DNA of 10,186 bases from CAYRFE01 sp964539615 (lineage in GTDB: Bacteria; Macinerneyibacteriota; Macinerneyibacteria; Macinerneyibacteriales; CAYRFE01). The stretch lies in NCBI GenBank assembly GCA_964539615.1, contig CAZIJP010000093.1:1-10186 (forward strand), in the 5' to 3' direction. The translations under genes were made by a program, and so were the position numbers. Position 1 is the stretch's first letter; each line of letters begins with the position of its first letter. A model generated the notes under the pieces. That model saw only the letters and a program-made list of their open reading frames with translations. It did not search any database and was not told where the DNA came from. Shown here piece by piece: positions 1 through 5,762 of the stretch.

Positions 1-551
1 TTATAACGGAAACAGTCCACAATGTGATCGTTCACCATGCCTGCCGCCTGCATGATCGCATAACAGATCGTTGAACCGACGAATTTAAACCCGTGTTTCA
101 ACAAGTCCTTGCTCATAGCATCTGATTCCGGAGAGCGTACCGGGATATCGGTTATTGTCTTACATTGAGTATCGATCGTTTGTTGTTGTGTAAACTGCCA
201 GATATAAGCATCAAATGAGCCGAATTCATGTTGTATCTTCAAAAACTCTCGGGCATTGCCTACGGCAGCATTGATTTTTGCTTTATTACGAACGATTCCT
301 GCGTTGTTCAATAATTCCTCGATCTTCTTTTCTGAATATTGTGCAACAACGGCAGGTTCAAAATTATCAAATGCAGAACGAAAATTATCACGTTTCTTCA
401 AGATAGTATACCAACTCAAACCAGCCTGCATACCGTCCAGCACGATGAATTCAAACCAAGTGCGGTCATCATGGACCGGCACGCCCCATTCCGTATCATG
501 ATAATTTCTGTATAGGTCGTCATGGTCTCCCCATGGGCAGCGTCGGCACAT
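1..551 (-). CDS. tag: DNA-3-methyladenine glycosylase I (Tag), C-terminal end cut by window edge
   Basis: Cytosolic base-excision repair enzyme that removes 3-methyladenine from alkylated DNA. The readable 183 codons begin at an ATG with an AAGGAG Shine-Dalgarno five bases upstream (557-562). The translation aligns end to end with the E. coli enzyme (187 aa): MCRRCPWG start, YHDTEWGVP (17-25), QAGLSW (42-47), a GFKFVG-type segment and MVNDHIVDC near the end. The four zinc ligands known from E. coli Tag (Cys4, His17, His175, Cys179) fall here on Cys5, His18, His176 and Cys180. The residue matching the base-contacting Glu38 is Asp39. The reading frame is still open at base 1, so only a few residues are missing. 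It is head-to-head with the CorC-like gene. The family assignment is very secure. Confidence 0.96.
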   Translation of the reverse strand, partial: MCRRCPWGDHDDLYRNYHDTEWGVPVHDDRTWFEFIVLDGMQAGLSWYTILKKRDNFRSAFDNFEPAVVAQYSEKKIEELLNNAGIVRNKAKINAAVGNAREFLKIQHEFGSFDAYIWQFTQQQTIDTQCKTITDIPVRSPESDAMSKDLLKHGFKFVGSTICYAIMQAAGMVNDHIVDCFRY

Positions 552-597
552 ATTTTCTCCTTACGGGTTGGTACACACAAAGTATTTGTTACGACTG

Positions 598-625
598 ATT
601 ATGAAGCTTAATTATGGTTTGTCAA
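598..625 (-). promoter_or_regulatory. Putative sigma70 promoter of tag
   Basis: Read on the minus strand there is TTGACA (620-625), a 16-bp spacer and CATAAT (598-603). This predicts a start near 591 and a leader of about 40 bases before the tag ATG. Only the -10 departs from consensus, by one base. The motif match is seen directly; activity is inferred. Confidence 0.6.
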
Positions 626-646
626 GACCGATATGGGATTAAGTGC

Positions 647-675
647 TTGACATTTAAGGAATTACTGAATACTAT
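647..675 (+). promoter_or_regulatory. Putative sigma70 promoter of the CorC-like gene
   Basis: TTGACA (647-652), a 17-bp spacer and TACTAT (670-675), a 4/6 match to the -10 consensus. The predicted start is near 682, just ahead of the first Shine-Dalgarno (AGGAG, 685-689). It is back-to-back with the tag promoter, the two -35 boxes lying 21 bp apart, so one factor binding between them could affect both genes. Confidence 0.55.
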
Positions 676-692
676 AGGTGCACGAGGAGATT

Positions 693-767
693 ATGGAAAG
701 CGACCCGTCACACAGTAGCATAGAATCAGACACTGCGGCAGGAGGCGCCTGCTTGTGGTATTTCTGA
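693..767 (+). other. 24-codon ORF overlapping the CorC-like start: leader peptide or frameshifted N-terminus
   Basis: ATG at 693 follows AGGAG (685-689) at a spacing of three bases and reads MESDPSHSSIESDTAAGG before ending at TGA 765-767, 13 bases past the GTG start of the next gene. Two readings fit. It may be a short translated leader coupled to the downstream gene. Alternatively it may be the real N-terminus of that gene: from memory of the family, hemolysin/CorC-type proteins often begin with a short acidic MxxDPS-like stretch directly before the first membrane helix. In that case one base is missing somewhere around 735-755. The two frames differ so that one inserted base, or a -1 shift, would join them. 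Confidence 0.5.
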
Positions 768-2044
768 TAATATTCATACTCATATGTTTCAACGGTTTTT
801 TTGCTCTGTCAGAAATAGCGCTTGTATCGGTCAAACGTGCGCGTATTGAGCAAAAAGCACAAAATAAGGATAAAAACGCACAGCGTGTTCTATCACTATT
901 AGATAATCCAAAATATTTTTTATCAGCAGTGCAGGTGGGTATCACGCTTATCGGTATTTTCAACGGAGCGTTCAGCGGGATGTCGCTTGTTGACGACTTG
1001 CGTCCGTTCTTTGAATCATTACCGTTTCTGCATAGTATCGCTCAAGGCTTGGCCATCGGTACCATTGTAGGAGGTATTACCTTTGTGTCGATCGTGGTCG
1101 GCGAATTGATTCCTAAGTCAATTGCCATGAACAATGCGGAAAAGATCTCGCTTGCCATAGCGCCGTTCATCATCACGTTTACGCGTATCATGTATCCGCT
1201 CGTTAGCATACTTGCGTTTTCAACAACGCTTTTAACAAAAATATTACATGTTAAAGAATCCGACGAGGGCGATATCACTGAGGATGAATTGCGTCATATG
1301 ATCAAAACGGCCGGTAAGGTCGGCGTAATTGAACGCGAAGAAAGTCAGCTGCATCAGAACATATTCGTTTTCTCTGAGCAACGGGCGAAAAATCTAATGA
1401 CGCATCGTACCGATCTCGAATGGCTTGATCTGAGCGCCCCGACATCGGAGATCGTGGCTGCCGTGAAGGAAAGTTATTTTTCCAAGTTCCCCGTTTGCGA
1501 CGGTGACATTGATAATATCAAAGGCATTGTGACATCGAGAGATATTTTAGAGCAATCCCGTTCGCGGAATTTTACATTGGATTCAATACTGTGTGAGCCG
1601 GTCTATATTCATGAGAATATGCTCGCGATCGATATTCTCAAACTGTTTAAAAAACGTAAGATGTATGTCGGCATTGTAATCGATGAATTCGGGACATTCG
1701 AGGGTTTGGTCACATTACATGATATTACAGAAGCGCTTCTCGGAGATCTCCCCGATCATGATGATGAAGAAGAGCCCGATTTTCTTATACGTGACGATTC
1801 ATCATATCTGGTGAACGGTAGCATCGCCATACATCAATTGAACGCCAATATCGGATACGAATTCATAGAAGAAAACCCCGATCTGTATACAACGCTTGCA
1901 GGGTTTATCATTGCTCATCTCGGAGATATCCCTAAGACCGGTCAGGCGTTTGATTACAAAGACCATCGAATCGAGATCATCGACCTCGACGGCCAACGTA
2001 TCGATAAACTCATTATTAAACAAATAGAATCAAGTTTCGAATAA
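755..2044 (+). CDS. HlyC/CorC-family membrane protein (CNNM + CBS pair + CorC/HlyC C-terminal domain)
   Basis: Inner-membrane protein of the family that includes CorC/YhdP-type Mg2+/Co2+ transport proteins and so-called hemolysins; the substrate is not readable from sequence. The 429 aa show the usual order. A CNNM (DUF21) membrane domain spans roughly 1-165, with hydrophobic segments near 1-20, 58-75, 93-117 and 130-160, the early FFALSEIALVS motif and GELIPKSIA (116-124). A short EDELRHMI segment (176-183) leads to a CBS-domain pair at about 213-330. A CorC/HlyC transporter-associated domain covers about 342-425 (LVNG, LAGFI, LGDIP). The start is GTG with AGGAGG at 740-745, nine bases upstream. 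If the overlapping ORF at 693 is the true beginning, the protein would be about 20 residues longer and this locus carries a frameshift. The family call is secure; the N-terminus is not. Confidence 0.92.
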   Translation: MVFLIIFILICFNGFFALSEIALVSVKRARIEQKAQNKDKNAQRVLSLLDNPKYFLSAVQVGITLIGIFNGAFSGMSLVDDLRPFFESLPFLHSIAQGLAIGTIVGGITFVSIVVGELIPKSIAMNNAEKISLAIAPFIITFTRIMYPLVSILAFSTTLLTKILHVKESDEGDITEDELRHMIKTAGKVGVIEREESQLHQNIFVFSEQRAKNLMTHRTDLEWLDLSAPTSEIVAAVKESYFSKFPVCDGDIDNIKGIVTSRDILEQSRSRNFTLDSILCEPVYIHENMLAIDILKLFKKRKMYVGIVIDEFGTFEGLVTLHDITEALLGDLPDHDDEEEPDFLIRDDSSYLVNGSIAIHQLNANIGYEFIEENPDLYTTLAGFIIAHLGDIPKTGQAFDYKDHRIEIIDLDGQRIDKLIIKQIESSFE

Positions 2045-2045
2045 G

Positions 2046-2091
2046 ATCATTGAAAATCAATGATGACGGAAGGACCGGGATGATCCTTCCG
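2046..2091 (+). terminator. Tandem hairpins between convergent genes, probable terminator of the CorC-like gene
   Basis: Two adjacent hairpins: a 7-bp stem ATCATTG/CAATGAT with a 5-base loop (2046-2064), then an 8-bp stem CGGAAGGA/TCCTTCCG with a 9-base loop (2067-2091). The second is followed by GTTGTTT, a weak U tract. The genes on either side converge, so the structure may end transcription from both, but the minus-strand side has no clear T run. Confidence 0.5.
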
Positions 2092-2106
2092 GTTGTTTAA
2101 AAAATC

Positions 2107-2652
2107 TTATAGTTTCCAGTAAATACCGTTTTCACGCGCAAGGATTTTTTCTTCGATCATTGCTCTTCGGATAAAACAGTAATCATCATGATAATCTGAG
2201 ATTATCAAATTTACTTCCCGCTCGGGGTATTGCTTGCCGACTTCAAATGCCTGCGCGATCTCATCGAGGATAACGCGGCGCTTTTTTCGGCCGACCGGCA
2301 TTTTGATTACTTTATTGTAGCGGAAAAATGTATGCAATACTTTTTTACGGTATTGCTCTTCCTGTTCTTTTTGATCGTTGTTTACCTGCTGCTCGAACCG
2401 GATCAGTGATTCAAGCGTAGACGTAAATAATTCCTCGTTGATGCGGTATATTGTGTAATACTGATCTTTAACTGCACTGACAATACCGACCTCCTCCATT
2501 TTTTTTAAATGGAATGATATCGTTGACGGGGTCAGTTGTATCGTTTCCGACAACTCTTCTACATACATTGGTTTGTTGCGTAATGCATTGAGTATCAATA
2601 AGCGCGACCGGTCTGATAACGCTTTAAACAACATAACTGTTTTATTCAGCAT
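2107..2652 (-). CDS. ArsR-type winged-helix regulator with C-terminal DUF2087
   Basis: Cytosolic DNA-binding protein of 181 aa. Residues 5-72 form an ArsR-type winged helix: ALSDRSRLLILNAL at the first helices, the recognition helix region TPSTISFHLKKM (41-52), and a wing around VSAVKDQYYTIYRI. A charged linker (about 85-102) leads to a DUF2087 domain (about 103-180) containing FFRYNKVIKMP, RRVILDEIAQAF, YPEREVNLII, RRAMIEE and a terminal YWKL. The ELCVCDL metal-binding motif of ArsR/SmtB sensors is absent (PMYVEELSE here) and there is a single cysteine (159), so metal sensing of the classical type is unlikely. The ATG lies seven bases after GGAGG (2660-2664) and overlaps the end of the upstream gene by seven bases, implying translational coupling. 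Repeated operators around the operon promoter suggest that it controls its own synthesis. Confidence 0.9.
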   Translation of the reverse strand: MLNKTVMLFKALSDRSRLLILNALRNKPMYVEELSETIQLTPSTISFHLKKMEEVGIVSAVKDQYYTIYRINEELFTSTLESLIRFEQQVNNDQKEQEEQYRKKVLHTFFRYNKVIKMPVGRKKRRVILDEIAQAFEVGKQYPEREVNLIISDYHDDYCFIRRAMIEEKILARENGIYWKL

Positions 2653-3101
2653 GGAAAATCCTCCGATAATCTTGTATACATACTAGTGAACCGATCTTTT
2701 AGCTCCTGCAAATACTCAAGCTTGACCGTTTCTTTATCAATCGTTTCGGCATCGTCACGTTCCTTGCTTTGCTCAAGCGATGCAAGCCACGGTGCTTTTA
2801 CATGATCCATGAATGCCGTCAAAAAACGATAGAACCGTTCATTTTTCCCGCGGATTCCGTTGAGATCAACTTCTCTGCGTAACCAATGTTTTTCAGGGAT
2901 CGTTGCCTTATCATCGGCCAGGTCATATATGGTAGCGACTGATGAGAAGATCATTTCCGCTAAACCAAGCTTTATCTTGGATTTTACACATTCCCATTCA
3001 TCACCGGATTCCCGATACTGTCTCCCTGCTTCGTCAAGGTGCTTTTTTTGAGATTCGCAGTAAGCTTTGTAATCATTGTTCAATCGCTCATGTAATTCCA
3101 T
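2646..3101 (-). CDS. Unrecognised 151-aa helical cytosolic protein, first gene of the ArsR/DUF2087 operon
   Basis: I do not recognise this family. The protein is short, highly charged and looks entirely helical, with no signal peptide, membrane segment or conserved catalytic motif. Tryptophan- and aromatic-rich stretches, such as EKHWLRREVDLNG and ERFYRFLTAFMDHVKAPW, could be a packing or ligand surface. The N-terminal part resembles a coiled coil (ERLNNDYKAYCESQKKHLDEA). In-frame starts exist at 3110 (GTG), 3107 (ATG) and 3101 (ATG). The AAAGGA Shine-Dalgarno at 3112-3117 is one, four and ten bases away respectively, so 3101 is preferred and 3107 is possible. It ends in a seven-base ATGCTGA overlap with the regulator gene, so the two are made together and the product may assist or antagonise the regulator. 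Confidence 0.75.
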   Translation of the reverse strand: MELHERLNNDYKAYCESQKKHLDEAGRQYRESGDEWECVKSKIKLGLAEMIFSSVATIYDLADDKATIPEKHWLRREVDLNGIRGKNERFYRFLTAFMDHVKAPWLASLEQSKERDDAETIDKETVKLEYLQELKDRFTSMYTRLSEDFPC

Positions 3102-3121
3102 AATCATCACATCCTTTATTC

Positions 3122-3241
3122 AATATCTAATATCATACCTGTCGAATTAATTATACGTACGTTTTTTTGATATGTCAATATCTAATTTGATGGGTGTCGA
3201 AATATATGTTGAATATTTCTGCTATGAATATCTAATTAGAT
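3122..3241 (-). promoter_or_regulatory. Three repeated operator-like sites flanking the ArsR-operon promoter
   Basis: The decamer AATATCTAAT (plus-strand view) occurs exactly three times: 3122-3131, 3177-3186 and 3227-3236. Each starts a near-palindrome: ATCTAATATCAT (3125-3136), ATCTAATTTGAT (3180-3191) and the perfect ATCTAATTAGAT (3230-3241). Spacings are 55 and 50 bp, close to five helical turns. Relative to the promoter, one site is just downstream of the predicted start, one overlaps the -35 by two bases and one is about 50 bp further upstream. This is the geometry expected for autorepression, possibly with looping, by the winged-helix product of the operon. The repeats are seen; the binding protein is inferred. 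Confidence 0.7.
3150..3178 (-). promoter_or_regulatory. Perfect consensus sigma70 promoter of the ArsR/DUF2087 operon
   Basis: On the minus strand TTGACA (3173-3178) is separated from TATAAT (3150-3155) by exactly 17 bp, an exact match to the sigma70 consensus at optimal spacing. The predicted start is near 3143, with a leader of about 42 bases. So strong a promoter on a regulatory operon makes sense only if it is normally repressed, in line with the repeated sites around it. Confidence 0.85.
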
Positions 3242-3291
3242 TGGCGATTGATCGATAAAAGATAGTGAAACGCGATAGTATCTTGGGAGGC

Positions 3292-3516
3292 TTAGCCGCC
3301 ACCGACGAACGGTACCAGTGTTACTATATCGGAATCACTTACGGTATCGGTGCGCTTGATCGGTTCATCATTGCGGAAGGCGACAAAAGTATGATTGTCG
3401 GGGATACCGAGGATTCGCGTAAGTTCATCTATCGTACAAGGGGAGTCAATAGCTACAGTAAGTTCCTCTTTCCCGTTGAAAAATTTTCTTGCCCCTGCAA
3501 ACAGCTTAACGATCAT
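3292..3516 (-). CDS. MoaD/ThiS-like ubiquitin-fold small protein with Gly-Gly-Gly C-terminus
   Basis: A 74-aa beta-grasp protein of the sulfur-carrier type. The opening strand MIVKLFAGARKFF, the internal IDELTRILGI helix and the closing DIVTLVPFVGGG match the MoaD/ThiS pattern. In that family the C-terminal Gly-Gly is adenylylated and thiocarboxylated to carry sulfur for molybdopterin, thiamin thiazole or related pathways. Here the tail has three glycines rather than the usual two. The start has GGAGG four bases upstream and overlaps the stop of the MocR-type gene by ATGA, so translation is coupled to that regulator. No E1-like (MoeB/ThiF), MoaE or ThiG gene lies in the window, so the acceptor is unknown. 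A role linked to PLP or thiamin-type cofactor chemistry is inference from context. Confidence 0.8.
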   Translation of the reverse strand: MIVKLFAGARKFFNGKEELTVAIDSPCTIDELTRILGIPDNHTFVAFRNDEPIKRTDTVSDSDIVTLVPFVGGG

Positions 3517-4769
3517 ACAACCTCCATGCGATCAAAAATACTTTTCAAATAATCATATCCCTGCTTGAAAATTGTATCATTCATATTCATGAAAGACAAA
3601 CGGAAAAAAGCACGATGTTCGGGATTAAAGGAAAAACGTGCGCCGGGTGTCCATGGGGCATTGAGAATAGTTATATCCTTTTTGCTGTGGATCCACAAGC
3701 TGTATCCTTGTTGAGTCGGCGCTGTCGTAAGATAGGCGTATTGTTTCAGCAATTTCTCTATGACCACTCTGCGTTCCGACGATATTTTTCGCAGTAATGC
3801 AATGTGAGTATCAAAAGCGGGATCATCCAGGAACTGACGCGTAATAGCCTGAATAAGCGGCGGAGATGCAATGTCGGATAAAAATTTTGCATCAATGAAT
3901 CTGTTATAAAGATCATCCGGTACGACCATGAAACCGATCCGCAAGCCCGGCGCCGTTACTTTTGACAATGATTTGATGAAGATCGTACGCTCAGGGATGA
4001 TGTCGGCAAAACGGAGTTGTGCGGCCGGCTGAAGATCTGAAAGATAATCATCCTCAATGATATACAGTCCATGCGCGCGGACCATTGTAGCGATGGTTTT
4101 TTTCACTTCCGATGAATACGTCGTACCTGTCGGGCTGTGTATGAACGGCATGGTATAAATAAGCCGGATGCCATTGTTCACATGACGGGAAAGAATTTCC
4201 GTATCGGGACCGTTATTTCCAAGCGGCATAAAATGGCGAGGTTTGAACAGCGATAACGCGCCCGGATACGTGGGGTCTTCAAAGACCATTTCATCGCCGT
4301 GGAGATCTAAGGCCTTTGCAGTGATATCCAGGCCTTGTTGAGCGCCGGAAATGATAAGGATGCGATTCGGCGGGAAACCGTATCGTTTTCCCAATGTCAC
4401 GCGCAGGGCTTCATCGCCTTCAGGAGTGGATTGGCCGAAAAGGGTATGTGATTTATTTGTTAAGCTCTGCATGATCGATTGAATTGTATCAGAAGGTAAA
4501 AATGTATCGGATAATGAAGCGGTGCGAAAATCATAGAGCACATGCGATGTGTCACGAACCTCGGGAAATCGCACAAATGATCCGCTTCCAATGATGTTCT
4601 CGAGCAATCCTTCGTCTTTAAGCAATTCAAATGCCCGTTGCACGGTTAACTTGTTGCAGTCAAATTCAACGGCGATTTCTCGTACCGACGGTATCTTTTC
4701 ACCGGGTTTATATATACCCGCATTGATACGTTCACGGATCATTGAGACTATATGATGATACGAGGTCAT
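3513..4769 (-). CDS. pdxR: MocR-type regulator (GntR HTH + aminotransferase-like domain), probable PdxR
   Basis: Cytosolic transcription factor of 418 aa. The GntR-type winged helix occupies about 1-70 (YKPGEKIPSVREIA, NKLTVQRAFELLKDEGLL, GSGSFV). An aminotransferase class I/II-like domain follows from about 78 to the end: EGDEALR, SGAQQGLD, DPTYPGA, HSPTGT (211-216), IIEDDYLSD (237-245), the PLP-lysine motif SLSK with Lys270, APGLRIGF, and the FFRLSF segment whose Arg390 matches the carboxylate-binding arginine. All PLP-contact motifs are kept, so it should bind PLP. It is transcribed divergently from pdxS-pdxT across about 120 bp containing palindromic sites, the arrangement seen for PdxR, which activates pdxST and represses itself according to PLP level. 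At 418 aa it is shorter than many MocR proteins, with a very short linker between domains. The start has AAGGAG three bases upstream (4773-4778). The MocR family is secure; the PdxR role rests on context. Confidence 0.88.
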   Translation of the reverse strand: MTSYHHIVSMIRERINAGIYKPGEKIPSVREIAVEFDCNKLTVQRAFELLKDEGLLENIIGSGSFVRFPEVRDTSHVLYDFRTASLSDTFLPSDTIQSIMQSLTNKSHTLFGQSTPEGDEALRVTLGKRYGFPPNRILIISGAQQGLDITAKALDLHGDEMVFEDPTYPGALSLFKPRHFMPLGNNGPDTEILSRHVNNGIRLIYTMPFIHSPTGTTYSSEVKKTIATMVRAHGLYIIEDDYLSDLQPAAQLRFADIIPERTIFIKSLSKVTAPGLRIGFMVVPDDLYNRFIDAKFLSDIASPPLIQAITRQFLDDPAFDTHIALLRKISSERRVVIEKLLKQYAYLTTAPTQQGYSLWIHSKKDITILNAPWTPGARFSFNPEHRAFFRLSFMNMNDTIFKQGYDYLKSIFDRMEVV

Positions 4770-4784
4770 ATTCTCCTTGACATA

Positions 4785-4824
4785 CGTAATACACTATGAT
4801 AAATGTATTACGCAATTGCGTAAT
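4785..4824. promoter_or_regulatory. Palindromic operator region between the MocR gene and pdxS
   Basis: Two nested structures: the inverted repeat CGTAATACA (4785-4793) / TGTATTACG (4804-4812) with a 10-bp gap, and the 18-bp perfect palindrome ATTACGCAATTGCGTAAT (4807-4824). Together they give CGTAAT twice in the same orientation (4785, 4819) and once inverted (4807), with the direct copies 34 bp start to start. From memory, MocR regulators such as GabR and Bacillus PdxR recognise direct repeats with an inverted copy, so this is a strong candidate binding site for the adjacent MocR product. Confidence 0.75.
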
Positions 4825-4853
4825 GTGTTACCACCCGACCGGCTGAGTATACC
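4825..4853 (+). promoter_or_regulatory. Tentative activator-dependent pdxS promoter
   Basis: TATACC (4848-4853) is a plausible -10, and the 17-bp-spaced -35 position (4825-4830, GTGTTA) is poor. It lies directly against the operator palindrome, as expected if the MocR protein recruits polymerase. The start would be near 4860, giving a 30-base leader. An alternative is TTGACA at 4777-4782, but it lacks a good -10 at the right distance. Confidence 0.3.
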
Positions 4854-4889
4854 GCGAAATGCAGATGATGTAAAGATGAAGGAGGCGTT

Positions 4890-5759
4890 GTGAGCAGAGT
4901 TAAGATCAACAAAGATTTTGCTGAAATGTTTAAGAACGGGGTCATTATGGATGTAACAAATCCCGAACAGGCAAAGATCGCTGAAGATGCGGGTGCGTGT
5001 GCCGTAATGGCGCTTGAACGCGTACCGTCGGATATTCGAGCTATAGGCGGTGTTGCCCGTATGAGCGATCCGTCAATGATAGAAAGTATTATGGCTGCCG
5101 TAAGCATACCGGTCATGGCGAAGGTTCGTATCGGTCATTTGGCGGAAGCGCTTATTTTGCAGTCTCTTGGAGTAGATTTTATCGATGAAAGCGAAGTCCT
5201 GACACCTGCCGACGAAGAGTATCACGTTAATAAAAAAGAGTATTCCGTTCCGTTCGTGTGCGGCGCACGCAATCTCGGTGAGGCATTACGGCGTATCAAT
5301 GAAGGCGCATCGATGATACGCACAAAGGGTGAAGCGGGAACAGGTAATATCGTTGAAGCAGTACGGCATATGAGGACGATGGTACGTGAGATACATGCGC
5401 TGTGTGGCATGAATGAGTCTGAAATGAATACTGCGGCATCGACCATGCGTGTGCCGTTGAACTTAGTGCAAACAACCAAAAAACTGGGCAGATTGCCTGT
5501 CGTCAATTTTGCGGCCGGCGGTGTGGCCACTCCGGCAGATGCAGCGTTGATGATGCTGTTGGGCTCAGACGGTGTGTTTGTGGGGTCGGGTATTTTCAAA
5601 TCGGAGAATCCGGCAAAGACTGCCGATGCGGTCGTACGTGCCGTTATTCACTACAATGACCCTGCAAAACTTGTAGAGTTTTCAAAAGGTCTGGGAGCAC
5701 CGATGAGCGGACTTGAGATAAGGACATTAGAGACGGCAATGGCCGAACGAGGTGTGTAA
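4890..5759 (+). CDS. pdxS: Pyridoxal 5'-phosphate synthase, lyase subunit PdxS
   Basis: Makes PLP from ribose 5-phosphate (or ribulose 5-phosphate), glyceraldehyde 3-phosphate and ammonia delivered by PdxT, in the DXP-independent vitamin B6 pathway; cytosolic 12-mer of (beta/alpha)8 barrels. The 289 aa cover the whole family (B. subtilis 294 aa). GVIMDV carries Asp21, VPVMAK-type VIPVMAK carries the first Schiff-base lysine at Lys78 (B. subtilis Lys81), FIDESEVLTPADEE (97-110) and PFVCGARNLGEA are intact, the second lysine Lys146 lies in RTKGEAGTGN, and the phosphate-binding NFAAGGVATPADAA and GVFVGSGIFKS segments are present. Start is GTG with AAGGAGG four bases upstream. It is followed three bases later by pdxT, and the divergent MocR-type gene is the likely regulator. 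Confidence 0.98.
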   Translation: MSRVKINKDFAEMFKNGVIMDVTNPEQAKIAEDAGACAVMALERVPSDIRAIGGVARMSDPSMIESIMAAVSIPVMAKVRIGHLAEALILQSLGVDFIDESEVLTPADEEYHVNKKEYSVPFVCGARNLGEALRRINEGASMIRTKGEAGTGNIVEAVRHMRTMVREIHALCGMNESEMNTAASTMRVPLNLVQTTKKLGRLPVVNFAAGGVATPADAALMMLLGSDGVFVGSGIFKSENPAKTADAVVRAVIHYNDPAKLVEFSKGLGAPMSGLEIRTLETAMAERGV

Positions 5760-5762
5760 GCC

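Noticed and set aside
3111..3291. Repeated AATATCTAAT units considered as a CRISPR or satellite array
   Set aside because: Only three 10- to 15-bp units with unequal, dissimilar spacers placed around a promoter; operators explain them better.
3265..3552. Plus-strand open frame of 95 codons over the MoaD-like gene
   Set aside because: It lies antisense to a protein with a clear MoaD/ThiS pattern and has no Shine-Dalgarno or family-like sequence.
4876..4893. Five-codon ATG frame (MKEAL) overlapping the pdxS GTG start
   Set aside because: It has no Shine-Dalgarno of its own and covers the one used by pdxS, so it is most likely chance.
5222..5599. Minus-strand open frame of 125 codons inside pdxS
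   Set aside because: Antisense shadow of a highly conserved gene, with low-complexity composition and no start signal.
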